From Hansfordia pulvinata (taxonomy: Eukaryota; Ascomycota; Sordariomycetes; Xylariales), in assembly GCA_006538405.1 (NCBI GenBank), contig BJKQ01000003.1, positions 2,976,001 through 3,040,000 of the forward strand: DNA of 64,000 nt, written 5' to 3'. The notes below the pieces were generated by a model. The model ran no database searches and had not been told where the DNA came from. It was given only the letters and a program-made list of their open reading frames with translations. Position 1 is the stretch's first letter; each line of letters starts with the position of its first letter. The translations under genes and the position numbers were made by a program. Shown here piece by piece: positions 23,238 through 33,239 of the stretch.

Positions 23238-23981
23238 TCCCAGTGTTGCTCTTCTGAGTCGTGTGAATAGATAGCACAGGTCCGGCGTGTTGGCGGTTGG
23301 GCTGGTTGGGAGGTCCTTTGCGGGTGAAGGCATTCCAATCTGACAAGTTCAGCACCCTGCGGGATATGAGGCGTGACCATGGACCTGTTGTCGAACCTGT
23401 AGATTGACTGCCGAGATGCTGTATGGTACAGAAGGGCATTCGCCTCTACAAACTCAACACCGCCAGCCGCCAGACAAAGCCGTTGCGGAGGACTGTGCTC
23501 GTCTTTCGATCATGCGGGTGGTCACCAGAGAGGGCGTCTGTACTACGAAGTCGACGTTGAATTACAAGCTCTCTTCGTCGTGAGGCAGCTGATTGGTTCG
23601 GATGATACACCTCGAGAGCTTGAGGGGTTTCGAGTTCGTATGACGACCAAGAACAGGTAGGGTTGGGAGTATGTAGCCAGACACCGATCACAGACCCCCC
23701 GTGTTCTCCAGAATACCCCCAGTGTCACACCCCAGCCCCTTATCGAATGGAAGCACGAGGGAATACCACATTGATCAAGATTCGGCCACCTGGGCCTTTG
23801 TCTGGGCCCAGCGCAGGCCACGTGCCAGATGAAAGAATCGAAGGTAGAGAGGAAATGCAGAAGTGGTGCGCAAAAATCAGGAAGCAGTAAGAAAACGAAA
23901 CTCGTGAAACTCATATGCTGGTCGTCGCTGGGTCCCTAAGAAAGCCTACAGTAAGAGAAGAAGAAAAAAAAGCCCTCCCCC
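23238..23981. other. Convergent 3' intergenic gap between the coiled-coil and P450 genes
   Basis: 744 bp between the stop codons of two converging genes. It should hold both 3' UTRs. No coding signal or repeat recognised. Confidence 0.55.
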
Positions 23982-26197
23982 CTATTCGTCTTTGCGCGCT
24001 GCCGCGCGAGGTTGTCGCGGCGCAATCGTCACCATGAAGCCCGTCATGAGCCAGAAGGCGGCGCTGCGCATGTGCTTGATGGGCATCGTGGGTTCGATGA
24101 TGGTGAACTCGTAGCGGCGCAGAAGCTGTGGGTGCGGGAAGGAGGGGCTTGTTAGCCAATCGTCATGAGGAACGAGTTGGGAAGAGGAGATAGGAATGCG
24201 AGCCGGAAGACGCTTACCTCTGGCAGGATCTTGTTGATCTCCATCATGGCGATGGACTTGCCTAGGCACTTGAACTTGCCGTAGCCGAAGATGACCTCGA
24301 GGCAGGCCCTCATCTCGGCGAGGCGCGCGGCCGCCGGCCCGCCGGGAGCCCCGCCGCCGCCACTATGATTGCGACCACCACCACCACCACCACCACCACC
24401 GCCGAGACTGGCATCGCGAGCCGCCGCCGCCGCCGCCGCCGCCAACTCGCCCTCCTTGGCGGCCTCCTCCTCGGCCTCGACCCACCTCTCCGGGCGGAAC
24501 ACGTCGGCGTCGGCGCCCCAGTACCGCGGGCTGCGGAGCACGCCCCAGACGTCGGTGCCGACCTGCGTGCCCGCGGGGAGGTGGTAGCTGCGCTTGCCGA
24601 AGCAGCAGCCGCCCGCCCCCTCCTCTTCTCCTAGCGAGGAGGAAGCAGAGGAGGAGGAAGAGGCGAAGGAAGCGACAAAGTCGTCCCCGCCGGCCGGGAC
24701 CGTCTTCTCCATCAGCGGCGTCAGCGCGGGGAAGACGCGCAGGCCCTCGCGCACCACGGCCTGCAGGTAGGGCAGGGAGCGGGCCTCGGACTCGCGGAGG
24801 GGCGGTGCCGGTGCCGGCGGCGTGTCGTCACCGGCGGAGGAGGAAGCGGCGGCGGCAGAAGAAGAAGAAGCCTCGTCGAGCTCGGCCAGCAGGCGCTGGT
24901 ACACGCGCGGCGAGGTCACCACGTACAGAAGGGTCATGCGGACGGCCACGGCGACCGAGTCGGTGCCCGCGACGCTGTGCGGGGGGTTTTGTCAGTTTCG
25001 GGGTTTCTTGTGGTTTGGGAGACTTCGTGAGACAGGGAGATAGGGAAAGAGAGAGAGAGAGAGAGAGTGTGTGTGTGTGTGTTGAAGAGGGGAGTCTCGG
25101 AAAAGTTTGACATATTTCTCTGCAGAGAAAAAAGAAAAAAAGAAAGAAAAGGAGCTCACATCTGAAGGATGGCCTCGCTGATGGCCTCGCTCTTGGTCGC
25201 GCCGCAGCGCTGGAAGATGCCCAGCATGTCGGGCTGGGGCTCGGCGCCGGGCTGGAACCGCGCCTCGGCGCTCTCCTCGGCCGACCTGTGGTGGTGATGA
25301 TTTCTCTGTGAGCGGATTGGGGACATGGGTATATACCTTATGTATATGCGTGTACCTATCTACGAGCGCAAGAAAAGGGGGCTTGTCGCAACGCACCTGA
25401 TGAAGCGCCCCAGACCGGTCTTGTCGGTCGCTTTTGGGCGGAAGAGGGACAGGGGCCAGACGTAGGACAAACGGCTGAGGAAGGGCAGCGTGGCGGCGGT
25501 CGAGAAGACGGTGAAGAAGTCCTCGTTCCACCTGACCCAGTCGTAGACGTCGTCGCCCTCGTCGAGGAAGCCGAACGCCCGCCCGTACGTCATGTCGCCC
25601 ACGACCTCGAGCGTCAGCATCTGCGTCAGCACCGCCAGGTCCACGGGGCGGTACTCCTCCCCCGCCGCCCTGGTCGTGTACTTGCGCTCGATCAGGTCGT
25701 GGAGGCGCCCCAGCTGCCGGTCGATGGCGTTCTCCTGGAAATATCCGGGATGCGCATGTGCGCTTGTTGTCAGCGCCTGGTCCCTCTCGTGGTCTTGGAT
25801 GCGTGTAAGAGGGAGGAAGAAGGGGGGGGGCTTTGGTCGAGTGGGCGGTTTTTGCACGTCGCCGACGACGACGACACTATATCGGACGAGCAACTCACCA
25901 CCATGACGGAGCTCGAGTAGCCCGGGCCGACCTTGGAGCGGAGGCGGGCGTGGGTGCGCTCGTGGACGGTCGAGAAGACGGTGTCGTTGCCCGGGTCAGG
26001 CTGAAGGTCGCGTACCACGGCCCCTTGACGTACGTCGACTTGGCCGCCTCCATCTTCTGGATGTGCCGCACGTCGGTCGTGATGACCGAGTTGGGGCCAG
26101 TGCGGACGATGGGACCTGCGAGGGGAAGGAAGCAGGCGTAGAGCGCCGCAGAGGTCAGCCGAGCCCCTCTCGGGTAGATAGATGGATGTCTTGTAGG

Positions 26198-26240
<43 letters not shown>

Positions 26241-26513
26241 ACAGATGGAAGAAGGAGGCGGGCAGGGAGGCTTACCGTAGGTCTTGGTCAGGTCGTAGAG
26301 GGCCTCGTGGGCGCGGCCGCCGAGGTTGGCTCGCAGCGTCGGCAACGACGAGACGGAGCGGAGGAAGGGGCCCGGCACGTGGCTCAGACGATGCCAGGAC
26401 CGCACGAAGCTCACGAGGCTGGCGAGAAAGACGACGAGCAGCGCGGCATCGAACAACGGCCTCCCGGTCAGCCACGACTCGGCGACATGGAGACGGGCCG
26501 TGGAAGGGCCCAT
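23982..26513 (-). CDS. Cytochrome P450, pisatin-demethylase-like, with low-complexity inserts
   Basis: Haem-thiolate monooxygenase, probably ER-anchored; substrate unknown. Six exons on the minus strand: 26513-26276, 26115-25899, 25734-25397, 25285-25160, 24974-24218 and 24125-23982, about 606 residues. Features: N-terminal membrane anchor (FDAALLVVFLASLVSFV) and proline hinge HVPGPFL; I-helix QIVAGTDSVAVAV; K-helix EGLR (ExxR); PERW; haem loop FGYGKFKCLGK with the cysteine ligand at about 543. The I-helix, the LMEKTVPAGGD region and the haem loop resemble pisatin demethylase-like P450s. Odd points: poly-Ser inserts before and after the K-helix, and a poly-Ala/poly-Gly insert just before the haem loop. 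Exon 2 also changes frame near 25990-25996: KGPWYATFSL in one frame, PGNDTVFSTVHERTHARL in the next. One extra C gives FSLTPGNDTVF. It is either an assembly error or a broken allele. Confidence 0.85.
25049..25082. repeat. Compound (GA)n(GT)n microsatellite in P450 intron 4
   Basis: About nine GA units followed by eight GT units on the plus strand, inside the intron between P450 exons 4 and 5. Confidence 0.95.
26200..26239. repeat. (TG)20 microsatellite in P450 intron 1
   Basis: Forty bases of perfect TG, inside the intron between P450 exons 1 and 2 (26116-26275). Confidence 0.97.
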
Positions 26514-27683
26514 GGCTCTTGCCCGCGAGTGCCAGGAGACGGAAAGTATTTACTATTGAAGCAGTATGTAGGATAAATAAGTATTAGGTATAGAAAGCAA
26601 GAGTGAGATTAGCTGAGGCTCATGGCGCGTGCGTGCGTGCGTGCGTGTGGGAGTGCGCGTGTAAGTGAGAAATAGACCCGAGGTTCGTAGACAGACACGG
26701 CAAGTACTCGGAGAAAGCAGACGGGCGAGAGGATTGTATTAATAGACCGGCCTCACGGGCACACATATATAGAGGCTGTTGATATAGACTCGAAGAGGAC
26801 TTTGTTGGTCACATATGGGTCCATACCAGGTAAGTAGTAGGTAGAAGATGACGGATGGGCCCATCGATCGCAGACGGCCGGATCTGTCAGTCGGTTGGTT
26901 CTTTTGCTCTTGGAGCCTGGCCACTCGCCAACTCTGCGCCGAACAGCAGCCCAATGGGGTGGAAAGGGGGGAGGGGGTGGGATGAGGCAGGTGAAGCATC
27001 ATTGGTGGCAGCCGTGGGTGCGTGTGTGTCCCTCTCTGCAGCCCTCCGCCGGACTCGAGAGCGCCGGGTGAAGCAACGAGATGTGCCTCTCTCCCACCCC
27101 CCTCCCACGCGAGTACGAGTACGCGTACCTACTATACCTAGGCTTCCAGCCCGAACCTGAGACTCGGATGAAATGAGATGAAGGGGAAAGGGCCCTCATT
27201 CAGTCAGTTTGCCTGTCTGACAGCCTCTCTGTCGGTCTGCTGTCGCCGTCAGCCGTGCCATGAGGGCCCGTGATCTGTCACGTCCGGCGGCCCCCCCAGC
27301 CGTGCAGACCCGGCTGTCAGAGGCCCAGCGTTCTAGATCGCGCGACCCGCCCGCCAGCAGGGTGCAGACCGCACTGGTCACATTGGGTGTTTTTTTTCTT
27401 CTTCTCCATCTTGTAGTCGGTGCGGCGCGGGCGGGTAAAGCCAGCCTACCTACCCAAGACAACGCAACAGCACCAGCAACAACAACGGCGTCGCAGAATC
27501 AGTGCCATTGTGCTTTTTCCTCGTCCCGGCCGCGTCCCCCAGCGTGGCATCGCCAAGGCAGGGTCCAACGGGTCCTCGACCCGGGCCCGGGGGGGTCGTC
27601 GGTCGCGTCGAGTCGAGCCGGGGCGCCCCAGCCGGTTGGGGCAGGCAGTCTCCCTACGCGTACCGTGGCGCGCGCCGGATGGG

Positions 27684-27703
27684 CCCCCCCCCCCCCCCCC
27701 CCC
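27684..27703 (+). repeat. C20 homopolymer
   Basis: Twenty consecutive C in a GC-rich intergenic stretch. Several spurious frames translate it as poly-Pro or poly-Gly. Confidence 0.95.
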
Positions 27704-27996
27704 GGCCGACTTTGCGGTTCGATGTGTCGGATAGCGCACGGATGGGAAAAAGCGACGGCCGCGGGAGGAGAGAGCGCGGCGAGGTCCAGAAAACGCCCGG
27801 GGCGCGCACAGGCAGGTCGGTTGCACCACACCACTCCCTCCTCGCAAATCGGGTGCCAACAGTCTGGCGCCTCGGCAGCACGGCGCAGGGGGAGCAGTAC
27901 CCCCATTGTGAGCGATCCCAGATGCCGGGTCGACGTTCTCGTTGGAGTCGCTCAGGTTGGAGGGCCCATCCTCGCACTTCATCCACTTGGATTTGG

Positions 27997-28058
27997 CACA
28001 GCACAGCACAGCACAGGCTGCGTGAATCATCGGGCTGGGCTGGGCTGGGCTGGGCTGG
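27997..28058. repeat. Two adjacent pentamer tandem repeats (CACAG and GGGCT)
   Basis: About four copies of CACAG at 27997-28016 and five copies of GGGCT at 28032-28056, separated by 15 bp. Intergenic. Confidence 0.85.
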
Positions 28059-29697
28059 CACGCGGTGTACGAAATCAGCTGCGCGCCTACTCTTGAGGGT
28101 ACTTGGGTATGTTAAGGTGAGCGCGCACGTAATTTCGTACACCGCGTGGCTGGGACCCGTCAATACTGTTGTGCGTTTACGAGAGGTAGTTAGTTGTCAC
28201 TCATGTCAAGGTCCGTGCCACTGGAGCCGAGCACACAGGCGCGGAAGGGACGGAATAGACGCGCGCTTCTGCTTGGCGCTTCCTGTCAAGCAGTGACATG
28301 GAGCTGCCGACCTTGTCACCTGTTCGCACGAATCACCGGAGATACATACGCTCCCGTCCGGTCCAGCTTACTACCAGGCAGGCAGCGCCATCCGACTTGC
28401 GGCTTGCCGAAGACTGCGCTAACAAGTTTGTGTTGGTCCAGCCTGCATACGGTACACAACGTACGCTGCCGCCTCATCGGCCTCTCCATTCAACGAGTCG
28501 TGAGCCTCCAGGCGTGTCTCACGAGACGCGGGGTTGCCATTCGCCCTGCACAACGCACAACGCACAACGAAGAGGGGTAAAAAGAGACGGGAGCCGTGCA
28601 TGATGCGGCGTCGCAGGATCCCTCACTTCTCTGCGATGCGTGGGCGGGGGCCACATCTAATAAGATTCATGACCGTGCGGTCCGTCCGCGCGATGGAGGA
28701 GGGGCTCTCAAGGTACAGGTTTTAGCACCCACCGGGCCGGGGGCGACGAGCCGCCGAGGCTGAAGAAGGGGAGCGGGTTGGCTGGGGCAAAGGAACAAGA
28801 AAGACGACCAGTACAAGTACTAATCACACACACACATGCGGAACGAAGACGGCGAATCGGGGCATGCTCCATGTGATGAGTTGGAGCAATGAGACTCAGG
28901 CGCGCTTCCCGTACCCTCCTGCACTGGAGATGGCGTCCGATTCCGGGTGATGTTGCCTCTATCGAGATTACGGGCGGGGGTGAAGGAACCAGCTGGAGTA
29001 CGGGTCTGAAGCGGGTACATGTATGTTCCCGGTCTTATAGTGCCAACAGAGAGGATCCCAAGGGGAATAGTGAAGCAGAGATTGGCCATGGATAGGTACC
29101 TAAGGTAGGTAGGTATATGGATGGAGATGGCAGCGAGAATGGATCACGGGTGCGACACAACAGACACACGGACATGGCGAGGATGAAGCTGTCCACTGCT
29201 GTCGAGAGGTGGATTAGGCAGGCACGGATAGATATCGTGAAGATACGGTCCGGCCATAACGGTTGGGCCATTACATTCGGTACCGTCATGGATACACGTA
29301 TCTCGTCTGCTTTGCGACAACGCGAGCGGACATTTGACGTCATAGGGGAGCCAGATACCTCCAATCGTTCCCGGGACTTGCTGACTGCATTTTCCCTTTC
29401 TGAGACTGTCCCAGTGCATTTGCCATTTACATCGACCGAAGTGGCCGAAACCACCGGATTGGCCTCTCGCGCGCACTACAAGGACGGTAAGAACGCCAAC
29501 GCCGAGAGAGTGAGCACACGGACCCGAGCCGAGCCGTTGAACCCGGCGCAGCCAAGCCTTTTGACAGGCCGACTCAACACTCCCATTCGCGAGCTGGTCC
29601 CATCCGCGGCGCCATCGCCAAGTCCTCGTCGACCCTGCTGCGACCGCGAGTCCCCCGACGCTCGCCCGCTCCCGCCTCGCAGGACACAGGCGGCGCC

Positions 29698-31128
29698 ATG
29701 GTCGCTGTGCTGCGCCACTTGGCTGCCCAGCCTGCCGGGCGCGCCCTCGTGCTCCTCGCCGCGCTCGCCGCCCTCTACGCGCTCTACGGTTACACCCACT
29801 TCTATCGCGACCCCCTGTCCGTCTTCTACTCCCCGGGTCACGGCAATGACCGTCTCTACTCGGCCCGCCGCCAAGCGGAGGCTGCGGCCTTCATGAACCG
29901 CGCCCTCGCCAGCAGCGCCTCGGGCGACGGCGATGCATTCCAGCCCGGCCGGGCCGCTGCCAACGTCAGCATCTGTGCCACCTTCATCACCATCGCCCGC
30001 AAGGTCGAGACCCAGTACGTCGACGACGCCGTCGGCTCCTTCCTCGCCAACATGTCGCGCGCCGAGCGCCAGGCCATTGACCTGAAGCTCTTCTTCGCCG
30101 ACGTCCCGGACCCTCGCCAGCAGCACCCCAGCTACCACCTGCTCAAGGACGCCAACGTCGCTGACGAGATCTACACGTACAACTCCTCCCTGGCCGATGA
30201 CTCCAGGGAGGACACCTTGGACCGCCTGTGCAAGCTCGTCAAGTTCGACTGGCGCGCCAGTGACACCGCGAGGGGCCGCAGCATTGAGAGAAAGTCCCTC
30301 CACGACTACGCCCACGCTCTCGGCCATTGCCTCGACACCACCGACGCCCCGTACATTGCCATACTGGAGGATGACATTCTGCTGGCCGAGGGCTGGGCTG
30401 CCAAGGCCATGTCCTACCTGGCCGACGTCGAGGCCATGATGAAGGACCCCAGCCGGAAGAAGCCAGCCAGAGGCAAAATCCAGCCCGGGACGCCCAACAC
30501 GTGGCTCTACCTGCGGCTCTTCAATCAGGAGAGGAGCTACGGATGGTCTGGTGGGACGGGGTTCTTCGCCAACAAGGTCCACATCATCTCCCTGGCCGTG
30601 TCTCTGCCTCTGCTTGCTCTTCTCCTGCTTTTGCGCTGGCTTGCGCCGTCCCGGCGACTGAACAGGAGCCTGGACGTGTGGACCATGCTCGTCCTCTGCT
30701 GCCTCGCCGTCCCTTTCTGGGTATGGATGTTCTTCGCCTCGGGCAAGGCCTCGCTCGTCGGCACCGCCCCGGGCGTGCACGAGGAGTGGTTCGGGTGCTG
30801 CAACCAAGCCCTCATCTACAACCGCGAGCACGCCCACGCGCTGGCCGACCACTTGCTGAGCTATTCCAAGCGGCCCATGGGCGGGCGCGGTGACATGATC
30901 ACCAAGGATTTCGCCTTTAACAGGGGGCTGGCGCGGCTCAGTGGCTATCCCATGCTGGCCCAGCACGTCGGCTTCGGGAGCGCGAGCGACACGACGCTCG
31001 ACGACGCCAGGAAGATATGGAGCATGGAGTTTGAGGAACTGAAGCCATCCGAGTTAGTTTCGGAGCACTGGTCCTTGGTGCGAGATATGTTTGGCGATGA
31101 GGCGGCATCCGAGATGCGCAGTCGCTGA
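29698..31128 (+). CDS. PGAP4/TMEM246-like glycosyltransferase (GPI side-chain)
   Basis: Single exon, 476 residues, start context GGCGCCATGG. One membrane anchor at about 15-32 (RALVLLAALAALYALYGY) is followed by a lumenal catalytic region. The metal-binding acidic triad sits in YIAILEDDILLAEGW (EDD at 224-226). Two closely spaced membrane segments (about 295-315 and 327-347) interrupt the catalytic fold, which then resumes with GVHEEWFGCCNQALIYNREHA and GGRGDMITKDF. A GT-A fold split by a tandem transmembrane hairpin is the hallmark of animal PGAP4 (TMEM246), the Golgi GalNAc transferase that adds a side chain to GPI anchors. I infer a related GPI-glycan transferase, probably in the Golgi; donor sugar and acceptor are unknown. 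The frame is intact and codon use is strongly GC-ending. Confidence 0.83.
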   Translation: MVAVLRHLAAQPAGRALVLLAALAALYALYGYTHFYRDPLSVFYSPGHGNDRLYSARRQAEAAAFMNRALASSASGDGDAFQPGRAAANVSICATFITIARKVETQYVDDAVGSFLANMSRAERQAIDLKLFFADVPDPRQQHPSYHLLKDANVADEIYTYNSSLADDSREDTLDRLCKLVKFDWRASDTARGRSIERKSLHDYAHALGHCLDTTDAPYIAILEDDILLAEGWAAKAMSYLADVEAMMKDPSRKKPARGKIQPGTPNTWLYLRLFNQERSYGWSGGTGFFANKVHIISLAVSLPLLALLLLLRWLAPSRRLNRSLDVWTMLVLCCLAVPFWVWMFFASGKASLVGTAPGVHEEWFGCCNQALIYNREHAHALADHLLSYSKRPMGGRGDMITKDFAFNRGLARLSGYPMLAQHVGFGSASDTTLDDARKIWSMEFEELKPSELVSEHWSLVRDMFGDEAASEMRSR

Positions 31129-32107
31129 GCCGGGAACGAAACGATACCCTTTGCTTTAACTCCAATGTGACGCGCGGGGGGGGGATTGGATCATCCTGCG
31201 ATTTCCGAGCCCCTGCCCCTTTGTACCCGTACGTCCAGTGACTGTTTCGTTGCGCGTTGATGGGGGCGCGCCCCTCGCAGGGCCCCCGATTGGTGGAAAG
31301 CGCACGGCATTGTGCATCAGCCTCTCCGTCGCCGCATCCATCCCGGAGCACCTGGGCGCCGGCAAACAGCGGCACGTGCTCGGCCCTCTCTGCCGCGCAC
31401 GCGAGTCCGCTTGTGACTGATGAATGCTCGTGCTTCTGGGAAGATAGGTCAAATCAGTGGCCCTCCCCAGGGCCACTGGACTGGGCTGGGTCGAGAGCTG
31501 CTTTGCAGAGGAGCACACCCAACTAACCCACGGAAGGACATGCTCGTCGGTAGCTCACACGGCGTCAGCACGGCGAGTCGAAGTCCGCCCGGCTAGTCGT
31601 GCGGTTGAACGCGCAGAATCTCCGCCGCTGTCGGTCGCACGCGTACGCTAGGTCGCCGGGGTCTCGTTTCCAGAACGGAGACACATCTGCCGCGTTTTCC
31701 CCACCTCTGCTCGGCGTCAGGGGCATTCGCGACGCCAGCCCTTGCCAGGGGCCGGCCATTTCCTCGCTTTTGAGCCCCTTCCGAGACGTCCCGGTGCTGC
31801 TACCACCCCGGATGGCGCCAGGAATATTTTGAGCGCGGGGCATTAGGGACCGCATGCTCGTGGGAAAGCGTCAAGTCTGGACGCGAAGCGGTCGCTGTAT
31901 CATCGTGGAGCTGATGCGAATACTTAACGGCCAGGGCCTGCTCTGCAAGCGTACGTCTCGTGCTCCGAAGATGCATCGCCCGCAGTTTGAAGCACACATC
32001 TCTGCCCAGCTACCTTCCAATCCATCCGCCCGTGAACAGCAGTGAACAAACCAGCCAGCAGCCGGCGAACGGTCAAGCACAAACAGATAGTAAAGAGTAC
32101 CACCACA
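31129..32107. other. Intergenic region between the PGAP4-like and CE12 genes
   Basis: 979 bp: the 3' UTR of the glycosyltransferase and the promoter of the esterase. No coding frame or repeat recognised. Confidence 0.55.
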
Positions 32108-33239
32108 ATGGCCCGCACAACGCGAACCGCCGCCGCCCTGGCCATGGCCCTGGCCGCCAGCCGCTCGCTGGCCGCCACGATCCACCTCTGCGGCGACTCG
32201 ACGATGGCGCGCGGGGGCGGGGGCTCGGGCACCGAGGGCTGGGGCGAGTTCCTGCAGTACTCGTTTGACGCCGCGGACCTGGCGGTCTCCAACTCGGCGA
32301 TCGGGGGCCGCTCGGCGCGCTCGTACACGCGCGAGGGCCGGTTCGGCGAGGTGGCCGCGGCCGTGCGGGAGGGGGACTGGGTGGTGGTGGAATTCGGACA
32401 CAACGACGGCGGGTCGCTGACGCCCACAGACAACGGGCGGACGGACTGCTTCGGGGACGGCGACGAGACCTGCGAGACGGTCTACGACGGGCAGGCCGAG
32501 ACGGTGCTCACGATGCCGGCGTACCTGCGCGGCGCGGCGCGGCTGATGCTCGACGCCGGGGCGGAGGGCGTCGTGCTCAGCAGCCAGACGCCCAACAACG
32601 TGTGGGAGAGCGGGGAGTACGCCTGGGGCCCGTCGAGGTTCGACTACTACGCCTGGTAAGAGCGATTTCGTGCCCTTCCCCCTTTTTTTTTTATCTCCTC
32701 CCTCCTTTTCTGCCGTATCTTTTTCTTTTTTTTCCCTGTTTCCCTTTTTGTGTTATTACCATGTTCTCTTCTCGTCGAGGCCACCCACGGTGGGGTGAAC
32801 GTGTGCTATGACCCTCCTCGAGAGGCGTGTATGACACAGAGATGGAAGACCACACACACACACACACACACACACATGTATACAGCGACACCTCTCTCTT
32901 TCCGACGACTTTATCGCTAATAAAACCTTCCCTTCCCCCCAAAACAGGAAAGCCGCAGCCGACCTGGGCGGCCCGGACGCGGGCGTGTGGCACGTGCCGC
33001 ACGGCACTTACGCGGCGCAGGCGATGCGCAACATGGGGCGCGACGCCGTGGACGCGGGCTACCCGAACGACCACACGCACACGGCGGCGGCGCTGGCGGA
33101 CGTCATGGCGCGCGCGTTCGTGCTGGGGCTGCGGTGCGGGACGAGCCCGCTGGGCGCCGCCGCGGTCAACTCGACCGAGTCGCTGACCACCACCGTCCTC
33201 GGGCCGTGCATCGAGTTCAACAGCACCGTGCCCGTCTGA
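32108..33239 (+). CDS. Secreted rhamnogalacturonan acetylesterase-like enzyme (CE12, SGNH hydrolase)
   Basis: Predicted extracellular esterase removing acetyl groups from the pectin backbone rhamnogalacturonan I. Exons 32108-32655 and 32948-33239 ([12 protein letters not shown]) give 279 residues. Signal peptide at about 1-23 ([13 protein letters not shown]), then [13 protein letters not shown] with nucleophile Ser31; oxyanion-hole Gly in [10 protein letters not shown] (about 65-73) and Asn99 in EFGHNDGG; catalytic Asp224 and His227 in PNDHTHT. Spacing and length match CE12 RGAE proteins. The last part ([21 protein letters not shown]) carries likely N-glycosylation sites. The 292-nt intron is long for a fungus and contains a poly-pyrimidine stretch and a (CA)13 repeat. 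The activity suits plant cell-wall breakdown. Confidence 0.92.
32851..32876. repeat. (CA)13 microsatellite in the CE12 intron
   Basis: 26 bp of perfect CA in the intron 32656-32947. Confidence 0.95.

Larger units (their letters stand above)
26514..29697. other. Divergent intergenic region between the P450 and PGAP4-like genes
   Basis: 3.2 kb upstream of both genes. It holds a GTGC/GCGT repeat at about 26629-26648, TACGAGTA at 27114-27121, a C20 run at 27684-27703 and pentamer repeats near 28000. Open frames of up to 278 codons at 27260-28096 overlap frames on the opposite strand, include the homopolymer, and lack domain similarity; I do not call them. Confidence 0.5.

Noticed and set aside
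29476..30966. 496-codon minus-strand open frame
   Set aside because: Antisense to the PGAP4-like gene; a product of GC-rich codon use on the opposite strand.
23982..33239. Secondary-metabolite or catabolic gene cluster around the P450
   Set aside because: Neighbours are a coiled-coil protein and a GPI-type glycosyltransferase 3 kb away; no synthase, transporter or pathway regulator is present.
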